DNA of 64,000 bases from NCBI RefSeq assembly GCF_000158095.2, contig NZ_CM011002.1, positions 3,257,203-3,321,202 of the forward strand, in the 5' to 3' direction. The position numbers and the translations under genes are program-made. This document shows positions 1 through 7,646 of this stretch, in pieces; position 1 is the first letter of the stretch, and each line of letters starts with the position of its first letter. The DNA is from Roseibium alexandrii DFL-11 (GTDB lineage: Bacteria > Pseudomonadota > Alphaproteobacteria > Rhizobiales > Stappiaceae). The notes under the pieces were generated by a model, which saw only the letters and a list, made by a program, of their open reading frames with translations, had not been told where the DNA came from and made no database searches.

Positions 1-1321
1 AAGCCGCCTGATAACGTGAAATTACATGGGCAAACGACCCCATAACGTTTTCGACACGCAAGCCCATATCGGGCAAGCCGTTCCCGGAAGTATCACTTGC
101 CGAAAATAGCCGGTCGACGGCGCCCTCACTCACAACACTGGCATAATGAAACTCGTGAGCCGCGAGCTCCCCTGGCCATGGCGCACCGGTTTTTGAGGTG
201 ACCTTCCGATAGCCGAGATGCCGTTTGCGGGTTTGGAACGATGTTTCCAGCGGCAAGAGCCCAAGCATCTTGTGCCGGCAACCATCAGCGTCAACCAGCC
301 CGTCACCGAGGATCATGTAGCCGCCGCATTCGCCATAGATCAGCGCACCGTTTTCAGCTACTGCTTGTACCCCGGAAAGGAACGTCTGCGCCTCTGTGAG
401 TTTGCCGGCATGGAGTTCGGGATATCCGCCCGGCAGATAGATTGCATCGGCATCAGAGTCCGGCGCTTCGTTGGCAAGCGGCGAGAAAAACGAAATCTCA
501 GCCCCCATGCGCCGCCAGTATTCCAGCAGATGCACATAGGAAAAGGCAAAGGCAACATCATTTGCGACCGCAATCCTTTGCCCAAATGGCAATGGCAGAT
601 TGCGAGCTTCAGCCGCAGGCGTTGCAATTTTATGCGCCAAGGTCTTTACGGCGGCGAAATCCAGATGGTCTTCACAGATGCGCGCCGCTGCGTCCAAAAA
701 TACATCCAGATCGGGATGCTCATGCGCCTGGACGAGGCCGAGATGGCGCTCCGGAAGGATCAAGTCGTCCTTGCGCGGGATGGCGCCAAGGACATCAATC
801 TCAAGGCTGGTCAAGGCTGCGCGCAGCATTACTTCATGCCGCGCACTGCCGACGCGATTAAGAATGACACCGGTCACCTGCACATCGGACCGGAAGTGTT
901 TGAAGCCACTGACGAGAGCGGCCACCGACTGCGCCTGTTTCGCACAATCGACCACAAGGATTACAGGAAGCTGGAGAGACCTTGCCAGATCTGCGGCAGA
1001 CCCTCTCCCGTTTGCAGCACCGTCGAACAGGCCCATAGCTCCTTCGGCGATCAGAAGATCGTGTCCAGCAGCGTGGGAACCGGCCAGCGTTCGTAAAGTT
1101 CCTCCGTCCATTGCCCAGGCATCAAGGTTGATACAGGGTGTGCCACTTGCAGCTTCATGGAACTTCGGATCGATGTAATCGGGTCCGGACTTTGCCGAAA
1201 CAACAGAGAGACCCGCGTTCTTGAAGGCCCGTAGCAAGGCCAGCGTGACGGTCGTCTTTCCAGCGCCGGAGGATGGCGCTGCGATCAAAAGTCCCTTTGG
1301 TCCGTCTGAATTAACCTGCAT
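1..1321 (-). CDS. cobB: cobyrinate a,c-diamide synthase (partial at window edge)
   Basis: This enzyme amidates the a and c side chains of (hydrogeno)byrinate in the corrin pathway, using glutamine and ATP. I translated 440 codons; the frame runs off the left edge, but the family is usually about 430-460 residues, so little is missing. The N-terminal ATPase has the P-loop GAGKTT at residues 19-24. The C-terminal class I glutamine amidotransferase has the nucleophile Cys332 in GECGGYM and a His432 in SFAHVI. The ATG at 1321 overlaps the stop of cobA by 11 bases, so the two are translationally coupled. CobQ is related but longer and lacks this arrangement. Assignment to CobB/CbiA is firm; whether it follows the hydrogenobyrinate or cobyrinate branch is not visible. 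Confidence 0.93.
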   Translation of the reverse strand, partial: MQVNSDGPKGLLIAAPSSGAGKTTVTLALLRAFKNAGLSVVSAKSGPDYIDPKFHEAASGTPCINLDAWAMDGGTLRTLAGSHAAGHDLLIAEGAMGLFDGAANGRGSAADLARSLQLPVILVVDCAKQAQSVAALVSGFKHFRSDVQVTGVILNRVGSARHEVMLRAALTSLEIDVLGAIPRKDDLILPERHLGLVQAHEHPDLDVFLDAAARICEDHLDFAAVKTLAHKIATPAAEARNLPLPFGQRIAVANDVAFAFSYVHLLEYWRRMGAEISFFSPLANEAPDSDADAIYLPGGYPELHAGKLTEAQTFLSGVQAVAENGALIYGECGGYMILGDGLVDADGCRHKMLGLLPLETSFQTRKRHLGYRKVTSKTGAPWPGELAAHEFHYASVVSEGAVDRLFSASDTSGNGLPDMGLRVENVMGSFAHVISRYQAA

Positions 1322-2177
1322 CGGCCTGTCGGGTAGCCTCGCGCAGCCCGAGTGGATCGTGTGTCAGAACCTTCCCAGACATGGCGCCCAACCAGTCGAG
1401 TCCGGCGCGCAAACGGACAACTTCACCGACACAGACAATGGCCGGTGGGCTGAGACCAGCCTGCTTTGCTTCTTCTGCGCACTTTCCGAGCGTTGTCTCC
1501 AAGACTTCTTGTCCGGCTAAAGACCCGTTGCACACGATGCCCACAGGCTCATCCACAGAGCGTCCACCGGCAATCAGTTTGCCGGCGATCGTCTCAAGAT
1601 GCTTCATTGCCATGTACATCACGATGACTGGAGACCCTTGAGCGATACCCTCCCAGTTGATCGCATCCGGCGTCAGCCCGGTCTGATCATGTCCAGTAAG
1701 AAACGTCACAGCCTGATTGCAGTCCCGGTGGGTCGCAGGGATACCCGCGTAGGCCAGCCCGCCAATCCCGGCAGTAATGCCCGGTATAATCCGAAAATGA
1801 ACCCCGGCTTCGACCAGGCCAAGCGCTTCTTCGCCGCCCCGCCCAAACACAAAAGGATCGCCGCCTTTAAGCCGCAAGACACGCTTTCCCGCACGCGCAT
1901 AGTCAATGAGCTTCAGGGTGATGTCCCGCTGTTTCGGGCTCGGCTTGCCTCCGCGTTTACCGGCATAATCGAGCACAGCTCCGGGTCTTGCCCAGCTGAG
2001 AATGCTCTGATCCACAAGTGCGTCGTAAACAACCACATCCGCCTGCCGCAATCCATTGACGGCGTGCAGCGTCAAAAGGCCTGGATCCCCGGGCCCCGCT
2101 CCGGCCAGCCAGACCCATCCGGCTTCGAATTCCGGCAGGGACTGCGCAGGCAATGTCATGTGTTGTTCAGACTGCAT
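1311..2177 (-). CDS. cobA: uroporphyrinogen-III C-methyltransferase (SUMT)
   Basis: SUMT transfers methyl groups from S-adenosylmethionine to C2 and C7 of uroporphyrinogen III, giving precorrin-2, the branch point to cobalamin and siroheme. The 288-residue protein begins with the tetrapyrrole methylase signature GAGPGDPGLLT, followed by VVVYDALV and the glycine-rich RLKGGDPFVFGRGGEE block. It is a stand-alone SUMT, without the CysG oxidase/ferrochelatase part. It is the first gene of a leftward cobA-cobB pair and is divergent from cbiD across 120 bases. No strong Shine-Dalgarno precedes the ATG at 2177, and a second ATG six codons in is possible. Function is certain at the family level. Confidence 0.95.
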   Translation of the reverse strand: MQSEQHMTLPAQSLPEFEAGWVWLAGAGPGDPGLLTLHAVNGLRQADVVVYDALVDQSILSWARPGAVLDYAGKRGGKPSPKQRDITLKLIDYARAGKRVLRLKGGDPFVFGRGGEEALGLVEAGVHFRIIPGITAGIGGLAYAGIPATHRDCNQAVTFLTGHDQTGLTPDAINWEGIAQGSPVIVMYMAMKHLETIAGKLIAGGRSVDEPVGIVCNGSLAGQEVLETTLGKCAEEAKQAGLSPPAIVCVGEVVRLRAGLDWLGAMSGKVLTHDPLGLREATRQADAG

Positions 2178-2297
2178 GAATCTTGTTTACAGCGGGGATA
2201 GAAAGGCGCCAAGTCCTTCGCCGGTATAAAGCTCTCCGAATGCGACATTTCATATCCGGATCTGCGCATTTTTGAAAAACTCGGTTATAGACATCTT

Positions 2298-3392
2298 ATG
2301 GTCAGACCTGACGGCAAAGAATTGCGGCGTGGCTGGACGACGGGGGCATGTGCCACGGCGGCGGCGAAGGCTGCCTACCATGCTTTGCTCACGGGCACGT
2401 TTCCGGATCCAGTCGAGATAACCCTGCCGCAAGGTCGAACGACAGACTTCGTTCTGACGCGTCACGCATTGGCTGACGGATGCAGCTCAGCCACGATTAC
2501 GAAAGATGCGGGCGATGATCCGGATGTGACCCATGGCGCCGAAATCACTTCAACTGTCAGGCTTTTGCCGGAGGGGAGCGGAGTCCAGTTCAAGGCCGGG
2601 GCCGGAGTTGGCACCGTTACCCGGCCCGGCTTACCGATCCCGCCTGGCGAACCTGCAATCAATCCTGTGCCCCGCCAGATGTTGCAATCAGCGATCGGGG
2701 AAGTGACCCACCTCCACGGCGGCACAGGGGATGTGGAAATTGAGATCTCGATAGCAGGCGGCGAGGAATTGGCTTTGAAAACGATGAACCCGCGCCTTGG
2801 CATCGTTGGCGGGTTGTCGGTTCTTGGAACCACCGGGATCGTGCGCCCGTTTTCCTGTGCTGCCTGGATCGCTTCCATCCATCGCGGGATCGATGTAGCG
2901 CGTGCAACCGGGCTAGAGCATGTCGTGGGCGCAACGGGCGCCATGTCAGAAAAGGCCGTGCAATCCCGTCATGACCTTGACGACAGCGCCTACCTCGACA
3001 TGGGGGATTTTGCCGGAGGGTTGCTGAAATACCTGCGCAGCCATCCGGTCCCAAAGATTACTATGGCTGGAGGCTTTGCCAAGTTCACTAAGCTTGCACA
3101 AGGCGCACTTGACCTCCACTCAGCCCGGAGCTCGGTCAGTTTTGAGTTCCTCAAGGACCTGCTTGCCGAAACCGGAGCACCGGCCGGCCTCATCGACCGC
3201 GCTGTAACATCAAACACAGCCAAGGAAGTTCTTGATATGGCAGCGGCAGAGGGTATCAATCTGAGCGCCCCCCTTGCAATGCGCGCAAAGACAGCGGTTC
3301 GGACAGTTCTGCGCGATGCGCCTATCGACTTGGAAGTCCTCATCGTGGACCGTCAGGGCAACATCATTGGGGAGTGCGGATTTGACGACTGA
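2298..3392 (+). CDS. cbiD: cobalt-precorrin-5B (C1)-methyltransferase
   Basis: CbiD methylates C1 of the corrin ring during ring contraction, the step done by CobF in the classical aerobic pathway. The 364-residue protein opens with the family hallmark LRRGWTTGACATAAAKAA and has the later GGLSVLGTTGIV block. The gene starts an operon with cobK, overlapping it by 11 bases. The ATG at 2298 has no purine-rich ribosome site directly upstream; a TATAGA hexamer lies only 6 bases before it, so a leaderless or near-leaderless mRNA is possible. Using CbiD rather than CobF in a presumably aerobic alphaproteobacterium points to a hybrid pathway, although the remaining genes are outside the window. Confidence 0.95.
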   Translation: MVRPDGKELRRGWTTGACATAAAKAAYHALLTGTFPDPVEITLPQGRTTDFVLTRHALADGCSSATITKDAGDDPDVTHGAEITSTVRLLPEGSGVQFKAGAGVGTVTRPGLPIPPGEPAINPVPRQMLQSAIGEVTHLHGGTGDVEIEISIAGGEELALKTMNPRLGIVGGLSVLGTTGIVRPFSCAAWIASIHRGIDVARATGLEHVVGATGAMSEKAVQSRHDLDDSAYLDMGDFAGGLLKYLRSHPVPKITMAGGFAKFTKLAQGALDLHSARSSVSFEFLKDLLAETGAPAGLIDRAVTSNTAKEVLDMAAAEGINLSAPLAMRAKTAVRTVLRDAPIDLEVLIVDRQGNIIGECGFDD

Positions 3393-4137
3393 TCAACCGC
3401 ATATTCTGCTGCTGGCCGGAACCTTTGAGGCGCGCGTGCTTGCAAAAAAACTCGAGGAAAAGTTTTCTAGTGTTCGCCTGACAGCGTCTTTCGCGGGCAC
3501 CGTGAAAGACCTGCCCGATCTTGGCGTTCCGACACGCATTGGCGGGTTTGGCGGCATCGAGGGGCTTTGCCAACACCTTCAAACCGAAAAGGTTTCGCTC
3601 ATCATCGATGCAACACATCCGTTCGCAGCCCAAATGAGCTGGAATGCCTTCCATGCAACGGAGCGCGAGAACACTGCTATCCTCCGGCTCGAGCGACCGG
3701 CTTGGCAGCAGGCACCGAATGATCTTTGGCATCCGGTTGCCTCCATGGGTGACGCCGCCGATGCAATTCCCGAAGGGGCCCACGCCTTTCTGGCTGTCGG
3801 ACGCAAGGAAATCGCCACGTTTTACCGGCGCGGCGATATCATCGGAACCGCGCGGATGATCGAACCGCCTCCCGTTCCGTTGCCAGATCATTGGTCGCTC
3901 GTGCTCACTCGTCCCCCTCAATCGGCTGAAGAAGAAGTCGAGTTGTTCAAGGAAAAAGGCATCACCCACGTCGTGACCAAGAACAGCGGCGGAACGCGGG
4001 CCTATGCAAAAGTCGAAGCCGCGCGGCAGATGCAGCTTCCAGTTATCATGGTGGACCGGCCTGAACTGCCGTCAACGGATACTGCAGCTACGGTCAATGG
4101 CGTGCTCGACTGGACCGACAGGTTAATGAATACGTGA
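3382..4137 (+). CDS. cobK: precorrin-6A reductase (CobK/CbiJ)
   Basis: The enzyme reduces the macrocycle of precorrin-6A (or cobalt-precorrin-6A) with NAD(P)H. I chose the TTG at 3382 as start. It is preceded by GGGGAG at a good distance, overlaps the cbiD stop and gives 251 residues, the normal size; no ATG lies near the conserved N-terminus. Visible family features are the N-terminal ILLLAGTFEA nucleotide-binding start, the DATHPFAAQMS segment and the near-terminal VVTKNSGG motif. CobK and CbiJ cannot be told apart from sequence alone; the neighbour cbiD makes either name defensible. Confidence 0.92.
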   Translation: MTTDQPHILLLAGTFEARVLAKKLEEKFSSVRLTASFAGTVKDLPDLGVPTRIGGFGGIEGLCQHLQTEKVSLIIDATHPFAAQMSWNAFHATERENTAILRLERPAWQQAPNDLWHPVASMGDAADAIPEGAHAFLAVGRKEIATFYRRGDIIGTARMIEPPPVPLPDHWSLVLTRPPQSAEEEVELFKEKGITHVVTKNSGGTRAYAKVEAARQMQLPVIMVDRPELPSTDTAATVNGVLDWTDRLMNT

Positions 4138-4263
4138 TTCCGCTGCCGAGGTTCCCAAGTGAACCAGCGAGCTTGGAATGACAGGTTTTTCTTGCAGTTG
4201 CCCCCATAATCGCGCTTTAGTTGTATTTCGATGCCCTGATACAACATCACGACGATCCGCAGC

Positions 4264-5340
4264 ATGATCAGCAGATGTTTGATGAAAGCGCTGAGTGCCA
4301 TCGCGGCGAATGCTGCGCTCTCGTTCTTGATATTGATCAGCACTTTTGCGGTTACAGGCGCTCAGGAACGGACTTGCCTGCGCGGCGTCAATATCGCGGG
4401 CGCCGAGTTCGGCGGCTATGAAGGGCCCTATGGGGAAAGCTACATCTATCCTTCAGATGCAACGCTGACATGGGCCGCCTCCAGGCAAATGACCACAATC
4501 CGCCTTCCGTTCCGCTGGGAACGTCTCCAGTCGAAGCTGCATTCGGCACTGGATCCGGCCGAGCTTGCCCGCCTCAAGCAGACGGTGGCCAAAGCGAAAC
4601 AGCACGATCTGACCATCATTCTGGATCCGCACAATTTTGCCGAATACCGCGATGTGAAAATTGGTCAAGGGTCCGTGACGGTGGAGGCCTTCGCAGACTT
4701 CTGGCGCAAACTTGGCTCGGAGTTTTCCGGTGACCCGCGTGTCCTCTATCTTCTGATGAATGAGCCAGAAGGTGTCACGGCCACCACGTGGTTCAAGGCC
4801 GCCCAGGCCGCAATCCTTGCGATTCGGGGCGTTGGTGCAGACAACCTCGTTCTTGTTCCCGGCACTATTTGGACCGGGGCATCTCACTGGTTCGACGACC
4901 AGCCCGGCGGATCGAACGCTGAGATTTTCAAGGGGATCGCGGATCCGGCCAACAACTTCGCCTTTGACATTCACCAGTACCTCGACGCGGATTTTTCTGG
5001 CCGGAACGCCACCTGTCCGCGAACCGGTGATGCCCTGAAAGCTCTTGAAGCCGTCACAAAATGGATGCGGCAGTACGGATATCAGGCCCATCTTGGCGAG
5101 TTTGGCGGAACTGCGTCGCACGATTGCCTCGACGGCCTTGCGCAAGTGGCGGCTTACATCAATGACCAGAGTGACGTCTGGATCGGTTGGACAGCCTGGG
5201 CCGCCGGCGATTGGTGGGGGGACTACGCCTTGTCCCTCCAGCCACAGGACAGTATCGACACTCTGCAGATGACGGTCCTAGAGCGGTTTATGACAGCGTC
5301 AGATGGGTCCCGCGCGATCTGCGGCGCAGCTTCAAACTAG
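4264..5340 (+). CDS. secreted glycoside hydrolase family 5 (endoglucanase-like)
   Basis: A 358-residue exported glycosidase. Residues 1-33 form a signal peptide (basic start, hydrophobic run about 12-30, cleavage probably after TGA). The mature part is a GH5 (beta/alpha)8 barrel: RGVNIAG near the start, LPFRWERL, DPHNFAEY at 121-128, the acid/base Glu167 in LMNEPEG, and the nucleophile Glu279 in HLGEFGG. GH5 enzymes of this type cleave beta-1,4-glucans, but substrates vary widely, so cellulose should not be assumed. It stands alone after the cobalamin genes and is convergent with the methyltransferase gene 15 bases away. An internal ATG at codon 7 is an alternative start. Confidence 0.9.
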   Translation: MISRCLMKALSAIAANAALSFLILISTFAVTGAQERTCLRGVNIAGAEFGGYEGPYGESYIYPSDATLTWAASRQMTTIRLPFRWERLQSKLHSALDPAELARLKQTVAKAKQHDLTIILDPHNFAEYRDVKIGQGSVTVEAFADFWRKLGSEFSGDPRVLYLLMNEPEGVTATTWFKAAQAAILAIRGVGADNLVLVPGTIWTGASHWFDDQPGGSNAEIFKGIADPANNFAFDIHQYLDADFSGRNATCPRTGDALKALEAVTKWMRQYGYQAHLGEFGGTASHDCLDGLAQVAAYINDQSDVWIGWTAWAAGDWWGDYALSLQPQDSIDTLQMTVLERFMTASDGSRAICGAASN

Positions 5341-5355
5341 GTTTGCGAGACGGCC

Positions 5356-6150
5356 TCAAGCAGGCAGCGCGACAAAATCCAGATGGCCGACTGTCATGGT
5401 GAACGCGCCATCCGAGATCTGCGAGCGGCGGGTTTGCAGCCAACGGTCGGCTTTGGACTTCTCAACGCCCTGTTTGACGCCAGCGCCAACCCAGCCGGGC
5501 AGGAATTCCGCCAGAAAATCCTCATGCTGCGGGCCAATGATCCAATCAGACTTACCGCTGACAACCCTGTATCCCTTGGCCCTAAAGAGCGCAATTGCCT
5601 GTTCGGCTGCCTTGGGCCCCAGCGCCGGACCAAAGCCCTTGTCGGTCTGCTGGTCGCGGTTCATCGCATCACAGAGATCCTGATCGAGTGGTTCAGCGGG
5701 TGCAAATCCCGTCCGGCCATCATAAGTCAGGCTGGCCAAAAACGGTTTTCCGGACGAGACGATTGCTTCGACAAGTTGCATCAGGAATTCTTGCGAGACC
5801 AGATCAAGGAACGCTGATGTCGTAATCGCATCGACCTCATGAAACGGAAGCTCCTTGAGGTTTGCCGCAAGATCGATTTCTTGAGTTTGAAGCGATGCAG
5901 GTTTAGTCGCGTAGTCACGGCTGGCCGCCAACGAAAGAAGGTCGGCATCGTAGTCGGACAAGATCCAATGAATGTCCGGTTTTGTACCTGCCAGAGCAGC
6001 AACGGTCGAGCCTGCACCGCTAGCAAGGTCCAAGACCTTCACGGTCTCAGCCGGCAAGGCCCCAAAAAACGCAGCTTCGACATCACTGTTCCGGGCCGCA
6101 AGGTCCAGAGGTTCGCGCAAGGCCAACCAAGTTGCTGAAAATCCGCTCAC
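5356..6150 (-). CDS. class I SAM-dependent methyltransferase of the pterin-like operon
   Basis: A 264-residue Rossmann-fold methyltransferase. Motif I is VLDLASGAGS at about residues 38-48, followed by the acidic motif II region LSDYDADLL and a post-I segment (DAITTSAFLDLVS) of the type seen in small-molecule methyltransferases. No signal peptide or membrane segment is seen. It is the last gene of the four-gene leftward operon and its ATG overlaps the glycosyltransferase stop by 4 bases, indicating coupled translation and a shared pathway. The substrate is unknown; given its neighbours it may methylate a sugar or a pterin-like product. This is inference from context only. Confidence 0.85.
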   Translation of the reverse strand: MSGFSATWLALREPLDLAARNSDVEAAFFGALPAETVKVLDLASGAGSTVAALAGTKPDIHWILSDYDADLLSLAASRDYATKPASLQTQEIDLAANLKELPFHEVDAITTSAFLDLVSQEFLMQLVEAIVSSGKPFLASLTYDGRTGFAPAEPLDQDLCDAMNRDQQTDKGFGPALGPKAAEQAIALFRAKGYRVVSGKSDWIIGPQHEDFLAEFLPGWVGAGVKQGVEKSKADRWLQTRRSQISDGAFTMTVGHLDFVALPA

Positions 6151-7205
6151 TGCGCCACCTTTTCCATGACTGTCTCAAAGACTTTAACAGCGTCCTCCCA
6201 GCGTGGCAGGGATTGAGCGGCATTCCAGGCCGCGTCGGCAAGACGTTGCCGGGCCTCGGCATCAGACATCAGGGTGGAAAGGGCAGCGTTCAAAGCCTGC
6301 ACATCTTCCACGCCGCAATAGATCGCACCTCCGACCGAGAGGGTGTCTTTGACTGCTCCGGCGCCACTGCCGATCACCGGCAAACCATGCGCAAGCGCTT
6401 CCGTATACGCCATGCCGTACCCCTCATAGCGGCTCGCCAGAACGAAAACGTCCGCCGAGCAATAATAATCGCTAAGCTTTTCTTGCGGCACCGCCCCATG
6501 GAACGTGATGCGGCCGGTGAGCGCAAGAGTGTCTAACTGGTTCTTCAGAGCTACGACACAACCTGGATCTGCTTCGAGTCCGCCAACGATATCCAGATGC
6601 CAATCCATCTCTTTCAAGTGGCCCAGCGACTCAAAGAGAAGATCGTAGCCCTTCCTCTGTGTCACAGTTCCAATGGATAGCAACCGTATTGCACCCTCTG
6701 ACGCATTGCGCCTCTGCTCTAGAACCTCTGTTCCCGGAAGTGCAATGCTAATAGTATCCTTTGGGGTCCCGAACAGGTCCTCGATTTGAACGGCCGTCGC
6801 CGGACTTGTCACGATCACGTGGCGGGCATGGCTGAGAGCCGCACCTTCACTTGCAAGCAGGCGCTCAGCAACGTCCTTGGACAAGCCGTTTTCCCGGCAG
6901 AGCGGGTGATGAACAAGGGCGATCAGCCTCAGTCTCTTGCCGTGCTTTCCGGCGGCCTGATCCACAACGCCGTAGGCCAAGCCATCGATAATGACCACAG
7001 TATCGTCCGGGAGAGCGGAAAGAGCTTCGTCGACGGTCTGAAGGGTTTTCCGTGATGGGAAAGGAAATCCCGGTCCAAGCGATAGCAGCCTTACGTCCCA
7101 ACTGTTGGCAGCAAGACCCGCGATCACGCGCCGATCGTACCCATATCCGCCTGTCAGTGTTTCGAGATCACCGGGATAAGCAAAGACAAGCCGTTTATCC
7201 GGCAT
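6147..7205 (-). CDS. glycosyltransferase family 4
   Basis: A 352-residue GT-B fold retaining glycosyltransferase. The N-terminal domain has the GGYGYDRR loop typical of GT4 acceptor/donor sites, and the C-terminal domain has the E-x7-E motif in EGYGMAYTEALAHG, which binds the nucleotide sugar. I chose the ATG at 7205 because it follows the stop of the upstream gene by one base and begins the conserved domain; the frame is open 12 codons further upstream. It overlaps the downstream methyltransferase by 4 bases. No membrane segment is seen, so it is probably a cytosolic enzyme acting on a soluble acceptor or at the membrane surface. Its place beside a pterin-synthase homologue suggests glycosylation of a pterin-like metabolite, but this is unproven. 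Confidence 0.88.
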   Translation of the reverse strand: MPDKRLVFAYPGDLETLTGGYGYDRRVIAGLAANSWDVRLLSLGPGFPFPSRKTLQTVDEALSALPDDTVVIIDGLAYGVVDQAAGKHGKRLRLIALVHHPLCRENGLSKDVAERLLASEGAALSHARHVIVTSPATAVQIEDLFGTPKDTISIALPGTEVLEQRRNASEGAIRLLSIGTVTQRKGYDLLFESLGHLKEMDWHLDIVGGLEADPGCVVALKNQLDTLALTGRITFHGAVPQEKLSDYYCSADVFVLASRYEGYGMAYTEALAHGLPVIGSGAGAVKDTLSVGGAIYCGVEDVQALNAALSTLMSDAEARQRLADAAWNAAQSLPRWEDAVKVFETVMEKVAQ

Positions 7206-7206
7206 G

Positions 7207-7605
7207 TCAGATCTTTGCCTCGTGCCACGCGCGGGCAACATGGGATTCAGAGATCGTCACCCGTATGGCCGCAAGCTCGCCGCCCTTGCGGCCGAGCCGG
7301 TCCTGCCGCGCTGCCTCGGCCAAATAGCCATGAATGTGTTTGGTCAGGAATTCCGTGGTCGTATTGATCCCGGCAAACTCGGGCACCTCATCAAGGTTCT
7401 TGTAGTTGAGCGGTGCCAGCACTTCCTTGAGCGCTTCATGCGCCCGGCCGATATCGATCACAACCCCGTTTTCATCCAGATCTTCGGACAAAAAAGACGC
7501 ATCTATAACAAATGTCGCGCCGTGCAGCGCCTGTGCCGGACCAAACAGCTCCCCTTTAAAGGAGTGGGCAATCATCACGTGATCGCGAACTTCTACAGCA
7601 AACAT
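7207..7605 (-). CDS. divergent 6-pyruvoyl-tetrahydropterin synthase / QueD homologue
   Basis: A 132-residue T-fold protein of the PTPS/QueD family. QueD turns dihydroneopterin triphosphate into 6-carboxytetrahydropterin with three zinc-binding histidines, a nucleophilic Cys and a Cys/Asp/His relay. Here the N-terminal zinc histidine is kept (His14 in IAHSFKG). The C-x3-HGH motif is replaced by AQALHGATF, so one zinc histidine (His28) remains, the other is Ala30, and no Cys precedes it. The LDHxxLN relay reads LNYKNLDE. The TTTEFL motif and a C-terminal Glu120 (ISESH) that usually anchors the pterin ring are kept. The ATG at 7605 has AGGA 8 bases upstream. It probably binds a pterin- or purine-like ligand but is unlikely to do standard QueD chemistry. 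Confidence 0.85.
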   Translation of the reverse strand: MFAVEVRDHVMIAHSFKGELFGPAQALHGATFVIDASFLSEDLDENGVVIDIGRAHEALKEVLAPLNYKNLDEVPEFAGINTTTEFLTKHIHGYLAEAARQDRLGRKGGELAAIRVTISESHVARAWHEAKI

Positions 7606-7646
7606 ATTTGTCTTCCTAAGTTCCTGGGTTTTCTGCCAAGCTGGCA

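Noticed and set aside
218..1096. Open + frame of 292 codons opposite cobB
   Set aside because: Antisense to cobB, whose frame shows P-loop and amidotransferase motifs.
2178..2297. Cobalamin riboswitch between cobA and cbiD
   Set aside because: The gap is only 120 bases, too short for the usual element on either strand, and no B12-box-like sequence was seen.
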